This document shows, piece by piece, positions 1-9,007 of a DNA stretch of 16,152 nt. The notes under the pieces are model-generated. The model was given only the letters and a program-made list of their open reading frames with translations, was not told the DNA's origin and ran no database searches. The stretch covers positions 1 to 16,152 of the forward strand of contig BHEQ01000014.1 in the NCBI GenBank assembly GCA_003864535.1. The letters run 5' to 3'. This stretch comes from Gammaproteobacteria bacterium (GTDB taxonomy: Bacteria > Pseudomonadota > Gammaproteobacteria > Cardiobacteriales > Wohlfahrtiimonadaceae). The position numbers were made by a program, and so were the translations under genes. How positions within the stretch are numbered: position 1 is the first letter of the stretch; each line of letters begins with the position of its first letter.

Positions 1-2
1 AA

Positions 3-1688
3 TTAAACAGGCTCAAATCCAGCCTTAATTGGTGCGCCATTTGCAATAAAATAAGCTATATTTGCACGCTCAAGTTGGGTGCGCCCTCGAATGCAATCTG
101 CAATTTTTTCAGCAAGCATTATTGTTGGTGCATTTAAGTTGCCTGTAATAATTATGGGCATAATCGAGGCATCAACAACCCGTATTGACTCCAAACCATG
201 TATTCGCCCCTCAGTATCAACTACTGCCATGTCATCATATCCCATCTTATTTGAGCCACATGGATGAAAAGCTGTTTCAGCATTATTTTTAACATAATCA
301 TCTAACTGTGCATCTGTTTGGATTTCTATACCAGGAGAGATCTCTTTACCGACATAAGCTGCGAGTGCGTCCTGACTAAAAATCTCACGGGTAATGCGGA
401 TACCTGCACGAAACTCAGCCCAATCTTCTGCACTTTCCATATAATTAAATAAAATACTTGGATCTTGGTGTGGATCTTTTGATTTAATGTTAATACGCCC
501 ACGGCTTTTAGAACGCATTGATCCCATATGCGCCTGAAAACTATGATATTTTATTGGATTACTGCCATTATAACTTACTGCAATTGGTAAGAAATGATAT
601 TGAATATTAGGCCAGTCAAATTTAACATCTGTACGAATAAAGCCCCCTGCCTCAAATTGATTGCTTGCACCAATTCCCGTACCTTTAAACAACCACCTCG
701 CCCCAATCAAAGCTTGGTTATGCCACTTTAAAGCAGGTGCTAAAGATACAGCTTGCGTGCACTCAAACTGAATATATACTTCCAAGTGATCTTGCAGGTT
801 TTGCCCAACACCAGATAAATCATGTACAAGTTCGATATCGAGCTGCTTTAAAAGCGCGGCGGGCCCAACTCCTGAACGTTGCAAAATTTGAGGAGAGGCA
901 ATCGCGCCAGAACACAGTAATACCTCACATTTTGCGTGGGCAATTTTAGAGGTTTTATTTTGCAAATAAATTACTGAAACTGCTTTTTTTCCATCAAACA
1001 CGATGCGATCTGTCAAGGCATGGGTAAGTATTGTAAGGTTTGGGCGCATGCGTGCTTGATCTAAATAGCCACGCGCGGTACTTGAACGCCGCCCATGCGG
1101 TGTTACTGTGCGATCCATCGGTCCAAAACCTTCTTGTTGATAACCATTTAAGTCATCTGTACGTAAAAATCCTGCTTGAACTCCTGCGTCCACCATCGCT
1201 TTAAATAATACATTGTTGTGGGCTTTAGGCGTGGTCACACTCACAGGTCCTGAATCGCCATGATAATCATTACCGCCGCTATCACGCGTTTCTGCTTTCT
1301 TAAAATAAGGCAGGCAGTCTAAATAAGACCAGTTCTCAAGACCTTCAATCTTAGCCCAGCCGTCATAATCTAAAGCATTACCGCGGATATAACACATCCC
1401 ATTAATCAAAGATGAGCCACCTAAGCCTTTACCGCGCCCACATTGCATCTGACGCTTGTTCATATGTGGTTCTGGGTCAGTTTTATAATCCCAATTATAG
1501 CGTTTTCCTTGAAGCGGATAAGCAAGTGCTGCGGGCATTTGTGTCCGAAAATCTAAACGATAATCAGGTCCGCCAGCTTCCAATAATAAGACACTAACAG
1601 CCTGGTCTTCAGTTAAGCGAGTCGCTAATACATTGCCTGCCGAACCTGCCCCAATAATAATATAATCGTATGTATCTTTAATATCCAT
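3..1688 (-). CDS. betA: Choline dehydrogenase (GMC oxidoreductase)
   Basis: This FAD enzyme oxidises choline to betaine aldehyde, the first step of glycine betaine synthesis, usually at the inner face of the cytoplasmic membrane. The 561-residue product is full length for BetA. The N-terminal dinucleotide fold GAGSAG is at residues 13-18. GMC signature 1 ([14 protein letters not shown]) lies near residue 85 and signature 2 ([16 protein letters not shown]) near residue 265. The catalytic histidine is H475 in [10 protein letters not shown], followed by the conserved GNLNAPTIM near 516. A GGAGG ribosome site sits eight bases before the ATG. It is the last gene of betI-betB-betA, separated from betB by 182 bp that contain a 121-bp repeat element, so its expression may differ from that of betB. 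The family call is firm. Choline as substrate rests on the similarity plus the betB and betI neighbours. Confidence 0.95.
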   Translation of the reverse strand: MDIKDTYDYIIIGAGSAGNVLATRLTEDQAVSVLLLEAGGPDYRLDFRTQMPAALAYPLQGKRYNWDYKTDPEPHMNKRQMQCGRGKGLGGSSLINGMCYIRGNALDYDGWAKIEGLENWSYLDCLPYFKKAETRDSGGNDYHGDSGPVSVTTPKAHNNVLFKAMVDAGVQAGFLRTDDLNGYQQEGFGPMDRTVTPHGRRSSTARGYLDQARMRPNLTILTHALTDRIVFDGKKAVSVIYLQNKTSKIAHAKCEVLLCSGAIASPQILQRSGVGPAALLKQLDIELVHDLSGVGQNLQDHLEVYIQFECTQAVSLAPALKWHNQALIGARWLFKGTGIGASNQFEAGGFIRTDVKFDWPNIQYHFLPIAVSYNGSNPIKYHSFQAHMGSMRSKSRGRINIKSKDPHQDPSILFNYMESAEDWAEFRAGIRITREIFSQDALAAYVGKEISPGIEIQTDAQLDDYVKNNAETAFHPCGSNKMGYDDMAVVDTEGRIHGLESIRVVDASIMPIIITGNLNAPTIMLAEKIADCIRGRTQLERANIAYFIANGAPIKAGFEPV

Positions 1689-1743
1689 TATGTATCCTCC
1701 ATGTAAATAATATTATTTAAAATGTTATTTTACTTATAGTTAT

Positions 1744-1864
1744 GGGGACTTCTATAGATTAGATTTTTCAAGGCTTGCGATATTATTAAAAACGCAGTTT
1801 ACTGAGGTAAATGAGCATTTTCATAATATCGTGTAACGCAGGAAAAGCACACATAGATGTTCCC
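1744..1864. repeat. 121-bp hairpin repeat element, copy A
   Basis: Full-length copy of an intergenic repeat found four times in this window. It opens with GGGGACTTCTATAGATTAGA and closes with CATAGATGTTCCC. The ends are imperfect inverted repeats, and the inner arms CGATATTATTAAAA and TTTTCATAATATCG pair with a single mismatch. The centre holds GTTTAC and GTAAAT around TGAG. It has no coding capacity. It occupies nearly all of the betB-betA gap, so it would be transcribed as a long stem within the bet mRNA. It could be a small non-autonomous mobile element (MITE-like) or a REP-type element; this is inference. Confidence 0.85.
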
Positions 1865-1870
1865 TTATAC

Positions 1871-3343
1871 TCAAAATACTGAAATATACTCACCAAGTTC
1901 AACTTGAACGGATTTTAAGCGCGTGTAATGGGTTAAAGTAGTAAGTCCGTTTTCACGACCAATTCCAGATTGTTTATAGCCTCCGACTGGCATTTGTGCT
2001 GGAGACTCACCCCAGGTATTAATCCAGCAAATGCCAGCTTCAAGCTTATGAATAACCCTATGTGCTCTATAAATATTTTCGGTGACAACTCCAGCTGCTA
2101 AGCCGTATTTTGTATCATTTGCACGCGTAATAACCTCATCTTCATCATCAAACACTAAAATACTCATGACTGGTCCAAAAATCTCTTCGCGGACGATTTC
2201 CATATCATCAGTACAATCTGTAAAAATTGTTGGCTGTACATATGCACCTTTGGCATAATCAGCACCGCTTGCGCGTGCGCCCCCAGCAAGTAATGTCGCG
2301 CTACTACTTATGCCTGATTTAATATATTTAAGCACATTTTCCATATGTGTAAAGCTCACCAGCGGTCCAAAATTAGTGGTCGCATCTTGGGGATCACCCA
2401 AACGAATCCGCGCTACACACTCTAAAAGTTTGCGCTCAAATTCTTTTTTAAGAGAGCGTGCTATAAAAACACGCGTCCCATTTGTACAAACCTGCCCTGA
2501 GCTGTAAAAGTTAGCCATCATCGCAATATCTACAGCACGATCTAAATTTGCATCTTCAAAAATAATCAGCGGAGATTTCCCTCCTAATTCCATGGTTACC
2601 TCTTTTAAGCTTGAGCCAACCGCGTCAACTATCACCTTCTTACCTGTAAGCGTCCCACCTGTAAATGATATTTTTTCAATATGAGGATGCTGTGTAAGCC
2701 AAGCTCCGACTTCCTGCCCACTTCCAGTGACCACATTAAACACACCATCAGGAAGACCTGCTTGTGTATAAATCTCGGCAAGCTTTAATGTGCTTAATGA
2801 TGTAACTTCACTTGGCTTAAATATCATGGCATTACCTGCGGCTAAAGCAGGTGCAGATTTCCAAAGTGCAATTTGAATAGGATAATTCCACGCGCCAATT
2901 CCTGCAACAACGCCTAAAGGTTCACGTCGTGTATATACAAAAGATGAATCACGCAGAGGAATTTGCTGCCCCTCTAAAGAGGCAATAAGTCCAGCATAAT
3001 ATTCCAAAACATCTGCGCCACTAACAATATCAACAAATTTTGTTTCAGATAATGCCTTGCCTGTATCTTGTGTTTCAAGAAGTGCTAATTCATCATTACG
3101 CTCTCTTAACAGAACCACGGCTCGATATAAGACTCTAGATCGTTCAACCGCGGTAAACGCTGCCCATATTTTTTGTCCTACAGCTGCGCTTTTTACCGCC
3201 GCATCAACATCAGCTTTTGAGGCACGTTGAACGTTTGCCAAAATCTCGCCATTGGTAGGATTAATGCTTGAAAATGTTGTGCCTGACGTGGCATTGACAC
3301 GACGACCATGGATATATAGTTGTTGCTCTGGATAAATTGGCAT
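1871..3343 (-). CDS. betB: Betaine aldehyde dehydrogenase
   Basis: NAD(P)-dependent cytoplasmic aldehyde dehydrogenase that converts betaine aldehyde to glycine betaine, completing the pathway begun by BetA. The 490 residues equal the length of the E. coli enzyme. Family landmarks are the coenzyme-binding stretch [19 protein letters not shown] near residue 155, the glutamate motif MELGGKSP (general base, about E252) and the nucleophile motif [10 protein letters not shown] (about C286). The C-terminal half has the EEIFGPV motif. The start is supported by GGGAGAG just upstream, and the gene follows betI with a 26-bp gap, so the two are clearly co-transcribed. The aldehyde dehydrogenase family is certain; the specific substrate follows from close similarity and the bet context. 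Confidence 0.96.
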   Translation of the reverse strand: MPIYPEQQLYIHGRRVNATSGTTFSSINPTNGEILANVQRASKADVDAAVKSAAVGQKIWAAFTAVERSRVLYRAVVLLRERNDELALLETQDTGKALSETKFVDIVSGADVLEYYAGLIASLEGQQIPLRDSSFVYTRREPLGVVAGIGAWNYPIQIALWKSAPALAAGNAMIFKPSEVTSLSTLKLAEIYTQAGLPDGVFNVVTGSGQEVGAWLTQHPHIEKISFTGGTLTGKKVIVDAVGSSLKEVTMELGGKSPLIIFEDANLDRAVDIAMMANFYSSGQVCTNGTRVFIARSLKKEFERKLLECVARIRLGDPQDATTNFGPLVSFTHMENVLKYIKSGISSSATLLAGGARASGADYAKGAYVQPTIFTDCTDDMEIVREEIFGPVMSILVFDDEDEVITRANDTKYGLAAGVVTENIYRAHRVIHKLEAGICWINTWGESPAQMPVGGYKQSGIGRENGLTTLTHYTRLKSVQVELGEYISVF

Positions 3344-3369
3344 ATAGAACTCTCCCGTTAGATAAATAA

Positions 3370-3981
3370 TTAAGCTGATAAGTATTGATCAATGTATTCG
3401 TAAGCTATTTGTTTAGCAGTTAGCACATCAAAATTCTCGGGCTCTAAGGCACCACGTAGCCATAATCCTTCAATTAAAGCGGATAAGCCTTTGGCTGCAA
3501 AGCGTGCCCGAACCTTAGGAAGATTGCGCCCAAACTGGTAACTTAAATTAGAATAAAGACGCTGCGCATTAATATGATGTAAACGCTTTAATTGAGGATG
3601 ATGCATACTTGCTGCCCAAAAAGTGAGCCATGTTTTACTAATTGCGCTATGGAGCTGCTGCTCACTTAAGTTTGCATCAATAACCGCACATAATTGTTGC
3701 TTAGCTGAGTTTGCAAACTCAACAGGAAGTTGCTGCTTGCGCGCCAAAGTATCGCGCCCTAAAGCTTGCATAATATATTGCATAACCGCAACTAATAAGC
3801 CACTTTTATCACCAAAATAGTGATGAATAATTCCTGTAGATAGCTTAGCTTGTTTCGCAATCAAAATAATAGAGGCATCAGCTAACCCTACTTTGTCTAT
3901 CACCGCCAAAGTTGCCTGAATTAACTGATCGCGACGTAATGCCTCTAATTCAATCCGCTTTGGTTTTAGATTTGGTTTCAT
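3370..3981 (-). CDS. betI: BetI, TetR-family choline-sensing repressor
   Basis: TetR-family regulator that in other gammaproteobacteria represses the bet genes and is relieved by choline. The 203-residue protein has an N-terminal helix-turn-helix at about residues 36-57, including [20 protein letters not shown], which closely matches the BetI type (STGII-HYF-DK). The C-terminal region keeps the BetI-like stretch [17 protein letters not shown] and the later [11 protein letters not shown]. It is the first gene of betIBA. A 28-bp perfect palindrome of the BetI operator type lies about 140 bp upstream, so autoregulation is likely. The leader carries a duplicated purine-rich segment (GGGAAATA on the mRNA); the copy nearest the ATG is about 12 bases away, a slightly long spacing. 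No choline transporter gene (betT) is in the window. Confidence 0.94.
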   Translation of the reverse strand: MKPNLKPKRIELEALRRDQLIQATLAVIDKVGLADASIILIAKQAKLSTGIIHHYFGDKSGLLVAVMQYIMQALGRDTLARKQQLPVEFANSAKQQLCAVIDANLSEQQLHSAISKTWLTFWAASMHHPQLKRLHHINAQRLYSNLSYQFGRNLPKVRARFAAKGLSALIEGLWLRGALEPENFDVLTAKQIAYEYIDQYLSA

Positions 3982-3988
3982 TACAATT

Positions 3989-4021
3989 TATTTCCCTTTA
4001 TTCTTATTATTTCCCTTTATT
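3989..4021. repeat. Duplicated 14-bp ribosome-site-like segment before betI
   Basis: TATTTCCCTTTATT occurs perfectly at 3989-4002 and again at 4008-4021. On the betI mRNA each copy reads AATAAAGGGAAATA, a weak Shine-Dalgarno-like sequence. Only the copy nearest betI is close enough to act as its ribosome site. This is probably a local tandem duplication. Confidence 0.7.
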
Positions 4022-4057
4022 ATTATTCTTATTTTTATAAATTTATTTCTAAAAATA

Positions 4058-4063
4058 ATTATA
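4058..4063 (-). promoter_or_regulatory. Possible -10 box for betIBA
   Basis: On the minus strand this reads TATAAT, a perfect -10 hexamer, about 77 bp before the betI ATG. No good -35 box is visible 16-18 bp upstream. An alternative promoter lies further up: TTGAAC inside the BetI palindrome is followed after 17 bp by TATATG, which would place the -35 box inside the operator. The two cannot be separated by eye. Confidence 0.3.
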
Positions 4064-4119
4064 ACGCCTTGAGCAGATACAAACTTAAATAGATAATAGA
4101 TAATAGGTAACATATAGCA

Positions 4120-4147
4120 TATATTGATTGAACGTTCAATCAATATA
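4120..4147. promoter_or_regulatory. Probable BetI operator (28-bp perfect palindrome)
   Basis: A perfect inverted repeat with half-site TATATTGATTGAAC followed directly by its reverse complement. The core TTGATTGAACGTTCAA resembles the known BetI operator core in E. coli (TTGATTGGACGTTCAA as I recall it). It lies upstream of betI and overlaps a possible -35 hexamer, which suits repression. The palindrome is seen directly; assigning it to BetI is inference from position and core sequence. Confidence 0.85.
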
Positions 4148-4188
4148 AATTATAAAACTAACGCATGGTTTTGGTTGGTATTACATAT

Positions 4189-4290
4189 GGGGACTTCTAT
4201 TAATTAGATTTTTCAAGGCTTGCGATTTTATTGAAAAAGAGAAAACTAAACTATTATAGCGCTTAATTTTCATACTATTTTTTAACAAAA
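4189..4290. repeat. Decayed copy B of the hairpin repeat
   Basis: The left arm, 4189-4237, matches copy A closely (GGGGACTTCTAT, then AATTAGATTTTTCAAGGCTTG). The right arm is degraded: only fragments such as ATTTTCATACTAT (4266-4278) still resemble copy A. The right boundary is uncertain. The element lies between the end of edd and the bet regulatory region. The gap 3982-4304 (323 bp) therefore holds the betI leader, the operator and this element, and I see no gene there. Confidence 0.65.
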
Positions 4291-4304
4291 TAAATCTTAT
4301 TTAA

Positions 4305-6074
4305 TCAAAAAATACTCGCGCCCGTATCTGCGCTTGAAACTACTTTTCTAAATATTTGGAAAAGCTCGCGTCCACTGCCGCTATGTTCAGATGTCAGATC
4401 AGGATGGAATGGAATGCGTTCTGATAAATCCGCCGTGGTTTCAAGCGTGCCATTATCTGCATCAAGACGAATAATATCGCCATTTTTAATCAAACTTAAA
4501 GGACCATTTAGTGCAGCTTCTGGGGTTATATGAATTGCAGCTGGAACTTTGCCTGACGCGCCTGATAATCTTCCATCTGTGACTAAAGCTACTTTAAATC
4601 CTAGTTTCATTAAGTTACTAAGTAGTGGCATGAGTTTATGCAGCTCTGGCATTCCGTTAGCCGCAGGGCCGTTATGTCTTAAAACTACGATTACATCTTT
4701 ATTCATTAAGCCTGCTTGATAGGCTTTTTCAACATCATGTTGGGACTCAAAAACCATAGCAGGAGCTTCTACAATGCGATCTTGAGCTGCAACTGCACTA
4801 ATTTTAATGATGCCACGCCCACAATTGCCGCTAAGCAATCTTAATCCACCTTGTTCGCTAAAGCATGTATTTGGAGTTGATATAACGCTCGCATTATTTG
4901 AATCTTGCGCATTCACAAACACAACTTTATCCTGCTCTAAAACAGGGCATTTTGCATAATCAGCCAAATCTCCCCAAATAGGTTTGGCATCCATATTGAG
5001 TAAACCACGCTCCATCAAAGCTTTCATTAATGTTGGAGTGCCGCCTGCTTGCTCAAATGCATTAATATCGGCAGGTCCATTTGGATAAAGTGAGGTTAGA
5101 CTTGGGACTATTTTAGAAAGATCATTAAAATCCTCCCATGTGATGATTATTCCAGCAGCTCGAGCTATTGCAATCATATGTAAAGTATGATTAGTACTGC
5201 CACCTGAGGCAAGTAATGCCACTAAACCATTAACGATAGATGCAGCGTTAACAACCTGATACAGAGGACGTGCATTAATAATATTTTGTGAGATATATTT
5301 TGTCATCGCAATGCGTAACCCACTATCATATGGGATAAATGCTGATCCTTGTGGCATTAAACCCATTGCTTCAAACACTAATTGATTCGTATTAGCGGTG
5401 CCGTAAAAAGTACAAGTTCCAGGGGCGTGATAAGCCCTATTTTCCATATCTTGAAGCGCATTTTTATTAAGCTTGCCTTCCGCATACTTTCCACGAATCA
5501 TTACTTTTTCATCATTAGAAATTCCTGTAGACATAGGTCCTGATGGCACAAACGCGGTTGGTAGATGCCCAAAACTTAGCGCACCAATTAGTTGACCTGG
5601 GGCGATTTTATCGCAAATTCCTAGAAGTAGCGTTGCATCAAAAGTATTATGGCTTAGAGAAAGTGCGGTTGCTTGGGCAATTAAATCACGCGAAAATAAG
5701 GATAAATCCATACCCGCTTGCCCTTGCGTAACCCCATCACACATTGCAGGCACGCCACCTGCAACTTGAGCGCTATGACCTAAATCAAGCAGAGCTTTTT
5801 TGATTTGATCAGGATAATGCTGATAAGGCGCATGAGCGCTGAGCATATCGTTATATGCACTGATAATCCCAACATTCATCCGCGTGCTATCTAAAATAGT
5901 GTTTTTTTGACTTAAAGAACATGCGGCAATAGCATGTGCAAGATTACCACAACTTAAAGTGCTGCGAGTTTTTCCAAAAGATGCTTGAGATTGCATCCGC
6001 CTGACGTAGGCATTATGTGTGGTTTCACTGCGTTTATTTATGCTATTGCTTATATATTTAATGTTTTTATTCAT
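4305..6074 (-). CDS. edd: 6-Phosphogluconate dehydratase
   Basis: Cytoplasmic iron-sulfur dehydratase of the Entner-Doudoroff pathway that turns 6-phosphogluconate into 2-keto-3-deoxy-6-phosphogluconate. The protein is 589 residues, slightly shorter than E. coli Edd. The conserved N-terminal CGNLAH is at about residues 42-47, followed by AYNDMLSAH and [14 protein letters not shown]. Cluster cysteines are expected at C154 (GICDK) and C221 ([13 protein letters not shown]), which match the E. coli numbering. The C-terminal half keeps [27 protein letters not shown] and [12 protein letters not shown]. These motifs distinguish Edd from the related IlvD dehydratase. An AAGG ribosome site lies about ten bases before the ATG. 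It follows gntK with a 131-bp gap containing repeat copy C. The partner aldolase gene eda is not in the window and must be encoded elsewhere if the pathway is complete. Confidence 0.96.
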   Translation of the reverse strand: MNKNIKYISNSINKRSETTHNAYVRRMQSQASFGKTRSTLSCGNLAHAIAACSLSQKNTILDSTRMNVGIISAYNDMLSAHAPYQHYPDQIKKALLDLGHSAQVAGGVPAMCDGVTQGQAGMDLSLFSRDLIAQATALSLSHNTFDATLLLGICDKIAPGQLIGALSFGHLPTAFVPSGPMSTGISNDEKVMIRGKYAEGKLNKNALQDMENRAYHAPGTCTFYGTANTNQLVFEAMGLMPQGSAFIPYDSGLRIAMTKYISQNIINARPLYQVVNAASIVNGLVALLASGGSTNHTLHMIAIARAAGIIITWEDFNDLSKIVPSLTSLYPNGPADINAFEQAGGTPTLMKALMERGLLNMDAKPIWGDLADYAKCPVLEQDKVVFVNAQDSNNASVISTPNTCFSEQGGLRLLSGNCGRGIIKISAVAAQDRIVEAPAMVFESQHDVEKAYQAGLMNKDVIVVLRHNGPAANGMPELHKLMPLLSNLMKLGFKVALVTDGRLSGASGKVPAAIHITPEAALNGPLSLIKNGDIIRLDADNGTLETTADLSERIPFHPDLTSEHSGSGRELFQIFRKVVSSADTGASIF

Positions 6075-6103
6075 AATGTTGACCTTGTTTAATTAAGTGT
6101 GAA

Positions 6104-6188
6104 GGGCATATCTATTAATTGCTCTTTCTGCGTTACGCGATATTAATAATATCGCAAGCCTTGAAAAATCTAATTTATAGAAATCCCC
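6104..6188. repeat. Compact 85-bp copy C of the hairpin repeat, inverse orientation
   Basis: Read on the minus strand, it starts GGGGATTTCTATAAATTAGA and ends AATAGATATGCCC, matching the ends of copies A and D. It lacks the 36-bp central arm found in the full copies and instead has a perfect 9-bp inner stem, GCGATATTA, T, TAATATCGC. It fills most of the gntK-edd gap. Its structural integrity despite the shorter centre suggests a separate element subtype rather than random decay. Confidence 0.82.
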
Positions 6189-6205
6189 TTAAAGATGAAT
6201 TATTT

Positions 6206-6739
6206 TTATCCATAATGTGCATTAAGTGATTCTAAACACTTAGCGACAACTTGATCAAAACTTGCATCAATTTTGATAGGAATTACATCTTTCTCATTAT
6301 CATCTGGCATCTCTAATGCATCAAACTGAGATTGTAATAAGTTTGAGCGCATATAATGTCCTTTTCTAGCTTTCATACGTGCATTAATTAGCTCAAAATC
6401 ACCTTGCAGATGTAAAAAGCAGAGTGCCTGATTACCTGCTCGGATTAAATCTCTATATTGTTTTTTTAAAGAAGAACAAACAATAATTCCCACTTCATTT
6501 TTTTTCTCAAGGCTAAAAGCAGCATCATTAATGCGCTCAAGCCATGGAGCTCGATCTTGATCATCAAGCGGCTCACCACCTGCCATTTTAAGGATATTAG
6601 CGCGTGGATGCAGATCATCACCATCAATAAATTTTGCACCAATGGCATCAGCAAGAGTCTTCCCAACTGATGATTTGCCTGTGCCTGTAACCCCCATAAT
6701 GATAATGCTCTGCCCAAATGGGAATGTATTTTCTTGCAT
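6206..6739 (-). CDS. gntK: Gluconokinase
   Basis: Cytoplasmic kinase that phosphorylates D-gluconate with ATP to 6-phosphogluconate, the substrate of Edd. At 177 residues it has the normal length of thermoresistant-type GntK enzymes. The Walker A loop GVTGTGKSS is at residues 16-24, followed by the family signature FIDGDDLHPRANILKMAGGEPLDDQDRAPWL. Further motifs are CSSLKKQYRD and the C-terminal arginine-bearing KGHYMRSNLLQSQFDALE. The start has AGAGAT just upstream. It lies between the TRAP transporter genes and edd on the same strand. A 439-bp gap separates it from dctM, so it may have its own promoter; a 12-bp tandem duplication with TAACA half-sites is located there. An overlapping minus-strand frame at 6466-6825 has no sign of being real. 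Confidence 0.96.
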   Translation of the reverse strand: MQENTFPFGQSIIIMGVTGTGKSSVGKTLADAIGAKFIDGDDLHPRANILKMAGGEPLDDQDRAPWLERINDAAFSLEKKNEVGIIVCSSLKKQYRDLIRAGNQALCFLHLQGDFELINARMKARKGHYMRSNLLQSQFDALEMPDDNEKDVIPIKIDASFDQVVAKCLESLNAHYG

Positions 6740-6801
6740 AATGATAATCTCTTTAATATGTAAATGATATTGTGAATGGTATTTATGAGAGGATAAAAGC
6801 T

Positions 6802-6825
6802 ACGTGATAACAAACGTGATAACAA
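6802..6825. repeat. Two perfect tandem copies of a 12-bp unit upstream of gntK
   Basis: ACGTGATAACAA is present twice, back to back, 63-86 bp upstream of the gntK ATG. On the minus strand each copy starts TTGTTATCACGT, which contains the TGTTA half of the GntR operator but not the other half. The pair could be degenerate operator half-sites at a gntK promoter or a simple tandem duplication. Confidence 0.6.
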
Positions 6826-6850
6826 ATTTAAGTTAAGAATTTACTGAACT

Positions 6851-6922
6851 TCCACCTAAATCTCCCCGAGGTTTGGGGGACTTTTACAGCTCCTCCCCTG
6901 CGAAGGGATGGCTGGGAGGTGG
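6851..6922. repeat. GC-rich palindromic intergenic element (about 72 bp)
   Basis: The element is bounded by CCACCT (6852-6857) and AGGTGG (6917-6922). Two internal hairpins are visible: TCCCC paired with GGGGA within 6862-6880, and CCCT, loop GCGA, AGGG at 6896-6907. It is strikingly richer in GC than the surrounding AT-rich gap and has no reading frame. From memory, GC-rich units with a CTCCCC-TGCGAAGGG type core are scattered in many proteobacterial genomes as repeated palindromic units; membership in such a family needs a genome-wide search. It is unrelated to the 121-bp element. Confidence 0.7.
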
Positions 6923-7178
6923 TTTTTATAATCATTAACTTACTGGCGTTGGGGTTAGTGCGTGACTTCTTTAACTAGCTGATTTAATGTCATCATTATT
7001 TAATATTCAAAATTTAATATTCAAAATATAGTATTAACCTTACATCTTATTTGAATACTTTTATTTGCAAATAATATATTAAAAACATAATGTTGAATCT
7101 ATAAAAAATACACAACTTAGTTGTAAGGTTAATATATAAAATGAATACGTTAATTCTGCCCAGTAATTACCATAATAA
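6923..7178. other. AT-rich gap with short repeats, no gene seen
   Basis: The stretch between the GC-rich palindrome and dctM holds a perfect 14-bp tandem duplication, TTTAATATTCAAAA, at 6999-7012 and 7013-7026. It also holds a perfect 13-bp inverted repeat: TATTAACCTTACA at 7032-7044 and its complement at 7122-7134, 77 bp apart. I see no coding region, no RNA gene and no convincing terminator after dctM. Confidence 0.6.
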
Positions 7179-8444
7179 TTATTTTGGAATAACCATAATG
7201 CTTGGGAACAAAATAAGCAGTCCTAATACAATTAGATAACATACTAAAAATGGTGATATTTTACTGACAAGCTTAGTCATCGAGAGATTACCGACACCAC
7301 AAATTACATTCAAAACCGTGCCGACTGGCGGGGTGATCAATCCTATTGCATTTGCCATAATAAATAACACACCAAAATAAACAGGATCAACGCCGCCTTG
7401 TCTTAAAATTGGGATAATTACAGGAGTTAGGATAAGCACATTCGGCGTGAAATCCATCGCCATACCAATCACTAATACCAATAAAACTAAGCATAAAACT
7501 AACAATCTAGGATGCCCAATTACAGGTTTTAATAAAACTGCTAGCTGTGCTGGCATATTTGCCGCAGTAATTAACCATGCCGAGATTGAGGCTGCTCCTA
7601 CTAGAAACATAATTACCGCAGTTGTTTTAGCTGCATTAAAAAATAAGCTATAAAGCATTGAAAGTTTTATTTCACGATAGATAAATATCCCAACAAGAAG
7701 GGAATAAACTGCCGCCATAACCGCAGCTTCAGTTGGAGTGAAAAAGCCAAGGCGTAAACCGCCGATAACAACAATTGGTAATAAAATCGCCCAAAAAGAA
7801 TGACCTGTATGCTTTAAACGCTCTTTCATGCTCGCTTTTGGTAGTACTTTAACATCTTCTTTTTTAGCTAAATACCACCAAGTAAGCATTAATCCAAAAC
7901 CCATCATAAGCCCTGGGATAATCCCTGCCATAAATAATTTAGTAATTGAAACTTGCCCTGAAACGCCATATAAAATCATCCCGATAGATGGTGGGATAAT
8001 TGGGGCGATAATACCGCCTGAAGCGATTAATCCGCCAACACGATGGACATCATATCCAGCACCGCGCATTAAAGGGATAAGTACTGCCGCTAGTGCTGCG
8101 GTATCTGCGACCGCCGAGCCTGAAAGCGATGCCATAATTACTGCTGCTATAATAGTTACATATCCCAAACCGCCACGAATATGCCCAAACCATGAGATTG
8201 ACATTGCGATAATCCGCTTAGTTATGCCGCCAGCATTCATAGCCTCGCCTGCGAGCATGAAAAATGGAACTGCCATTAATGGGAAGCTATTTGCACCTTC
8301 CCACATATTTTCAATCACTAAGATAGGATCATTCATACCCATAAAAGTCATCAAAGCGATAGCTGCAACAATCAGGGCAAAAGCGACAGGCAAGCCAATT
8401 GCCATCGTACAAATTAAAATAGAAGTAAATAAAAGTAATTCCAT
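7179..8444 (-). CDS. TRAP transporter large permease (DctM type)
   Basis: Large membrane subunit of a tripartite ATP-independent periplasmic transporter, which uses an ion gradient, normally sodium, to import a carboxylated solute. The 421-residue, very hydrophobic protein fits the usual 12-helix DctM layout. Typical family motifs include PVAFALIVAA near the N-terminus, FFMLAGEAMNAGGIT near residue 60, ASLSGSAVADTAAL near 107, GGIIAPIIPPSIGMI near 143 and NAIGLITPPVGTVLNV near 367. Its start is 24 bp after the stop of the small permease gene, so the two are co-transcribed. Given gntR, gntK and edd around it, gluconate or a close sugar acid is the best guess for substrate. The family is certain; the substrate is inferred. 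Confidence 0.93.
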   Translation of the reverse strand: MELLLFTSILICTMAIGLPVAFALIVAAIALMTFMGMNDPILVIENMWEGANSFPLMAVPFFMLAGEAMNAGGITKRIIAMSISWFGHIRGGLGYVTIIAAVIMASLSGSAVADTAALAAVLIPLMRGAGYDVHRVGGLIASGGIIAPIIPPSIGMILYGVSGQVSITKLFMAGIIPGLMMGFGLMLTWWYLAKKEDVKVLPKASMKERLKHTGHSFWAILLPIVVIGGLRLGFFTPTEAAVMAAVYSLLVGIFIYREIKLSMLYSLFFNAAKTTAVIMFLVGAASISAWLITAANMPAQLAVLLKPVIGHPRLLVLCLVLLVLVIGMAMDFTPNVLILTPVIIPILRQGGVDPVYFGVLFIMANAIGLITPPVGTVLNVICGVGNLSMTKLVSKISPFLVCYLIVLGLLILFPSIMVIPK

Positions 8445-8468
8445 GATGATATTCCTAATTATTGCCTA

Positions 8469-8990
8469 TTAATGTGCATTTTTAGTGATTTGCTTGTGAA
8501 TAAGCTCTTGATCATCAATACCAATAATGAAAAAGCGTAATATATTGCCTATACTCATTAAAATAATGCTCGCACCAGTAAAATAGCTAACTCCAAAGAC
8601 ATAAATCTCAGGCAGACGCATCACAGTTGAGACATTACCAACTAATAAATCATGGGTTAAATAAGTTCCATATAAAATATATACGGCACAAAGAAGAATT
8701 AATAATTGAACGGTTAACCATGAAATTTGTTTAGCATATTTGGGGATAATTTCAATTAGAAAGTCAACGCCAATATGCGCACGTTCTTTAAAGCCAACAA
8801 TTGCACCTAAAAAAGTCATCCAGATAAATAAAAACCTAGGAAGCTCTTCAGCAATATCAATGCCGCGCCCTAAATAACGCAAGCAAACATTAGTGAAAAC
8901 CATGCATAGCATGATTGCTAAACAAATCACCATAATTAATCTTAATAAGGAAAAGTAGGCGTTTGTGATTTTTTGAATTATGCCGATCAT
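8469..8990 (-). CDS. TRAP transporter small permease (DctQ type)
   Basis: Small membrane subunit that pairs with the DctM-type permease. It is 173 residues with four predicted membrane helices, at roughly residues 15-37, 50-67, 90-110 and 132-155. The family feature EELPRFLFIWMTFLGA (about residues 48-63), followed by the hydrophilic KERAHIGVDFL, is clear. It sits 24 bp upstream of the large permease gene. It is separated from the upstream binding-protein gene by 182 bp that contain a full 121-bp hairpin repeat. That spacing is unusual because dctP and dctQ are normally close together. Confidence 0.92.
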   Translation of the reverse strand: MIGIIQKITNAYFSLLRLIMVICLAIMLCMVFTNVCLRYLGRGIDIAEELPRFLFIWMTFLGAIVGFKERAHIGVDFLIEIIPKYAKQISWLTVQLLILLCAVYILYGTYLTHDLLVGNVSTVMRLPEIYVFGVSYFTGASIILMSIGNILRFFIIGIDDQELIHKQITKNAH

Positions 8991-9007
8991 TTTTTACACC
9001 TTCTAAT

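Noticed and set aside
6466..6825. A 119-codon minus-strand frame overlapping gntK
   Set aside because: It overlaps gntK in another frame and shows no domain; its sequence is explained by the gntK codons and AT-rich upstream DNA.
7032..7134. The 13-bp inverted repeat as a terminator for dctM
   Set aside because: The arms are 77 bp apart with no short loop or trailing U tract, unlike an intrinsic terminator.
7828..8472. A 214-codon open frame on the plus strand opposite dctM
   Set aside because: It is antisense to a well-conserved TRAP permease gene and its translation is a low-complexity run of I, P and A that mirrors the membrane gene; no ribosome site or family resemblance.
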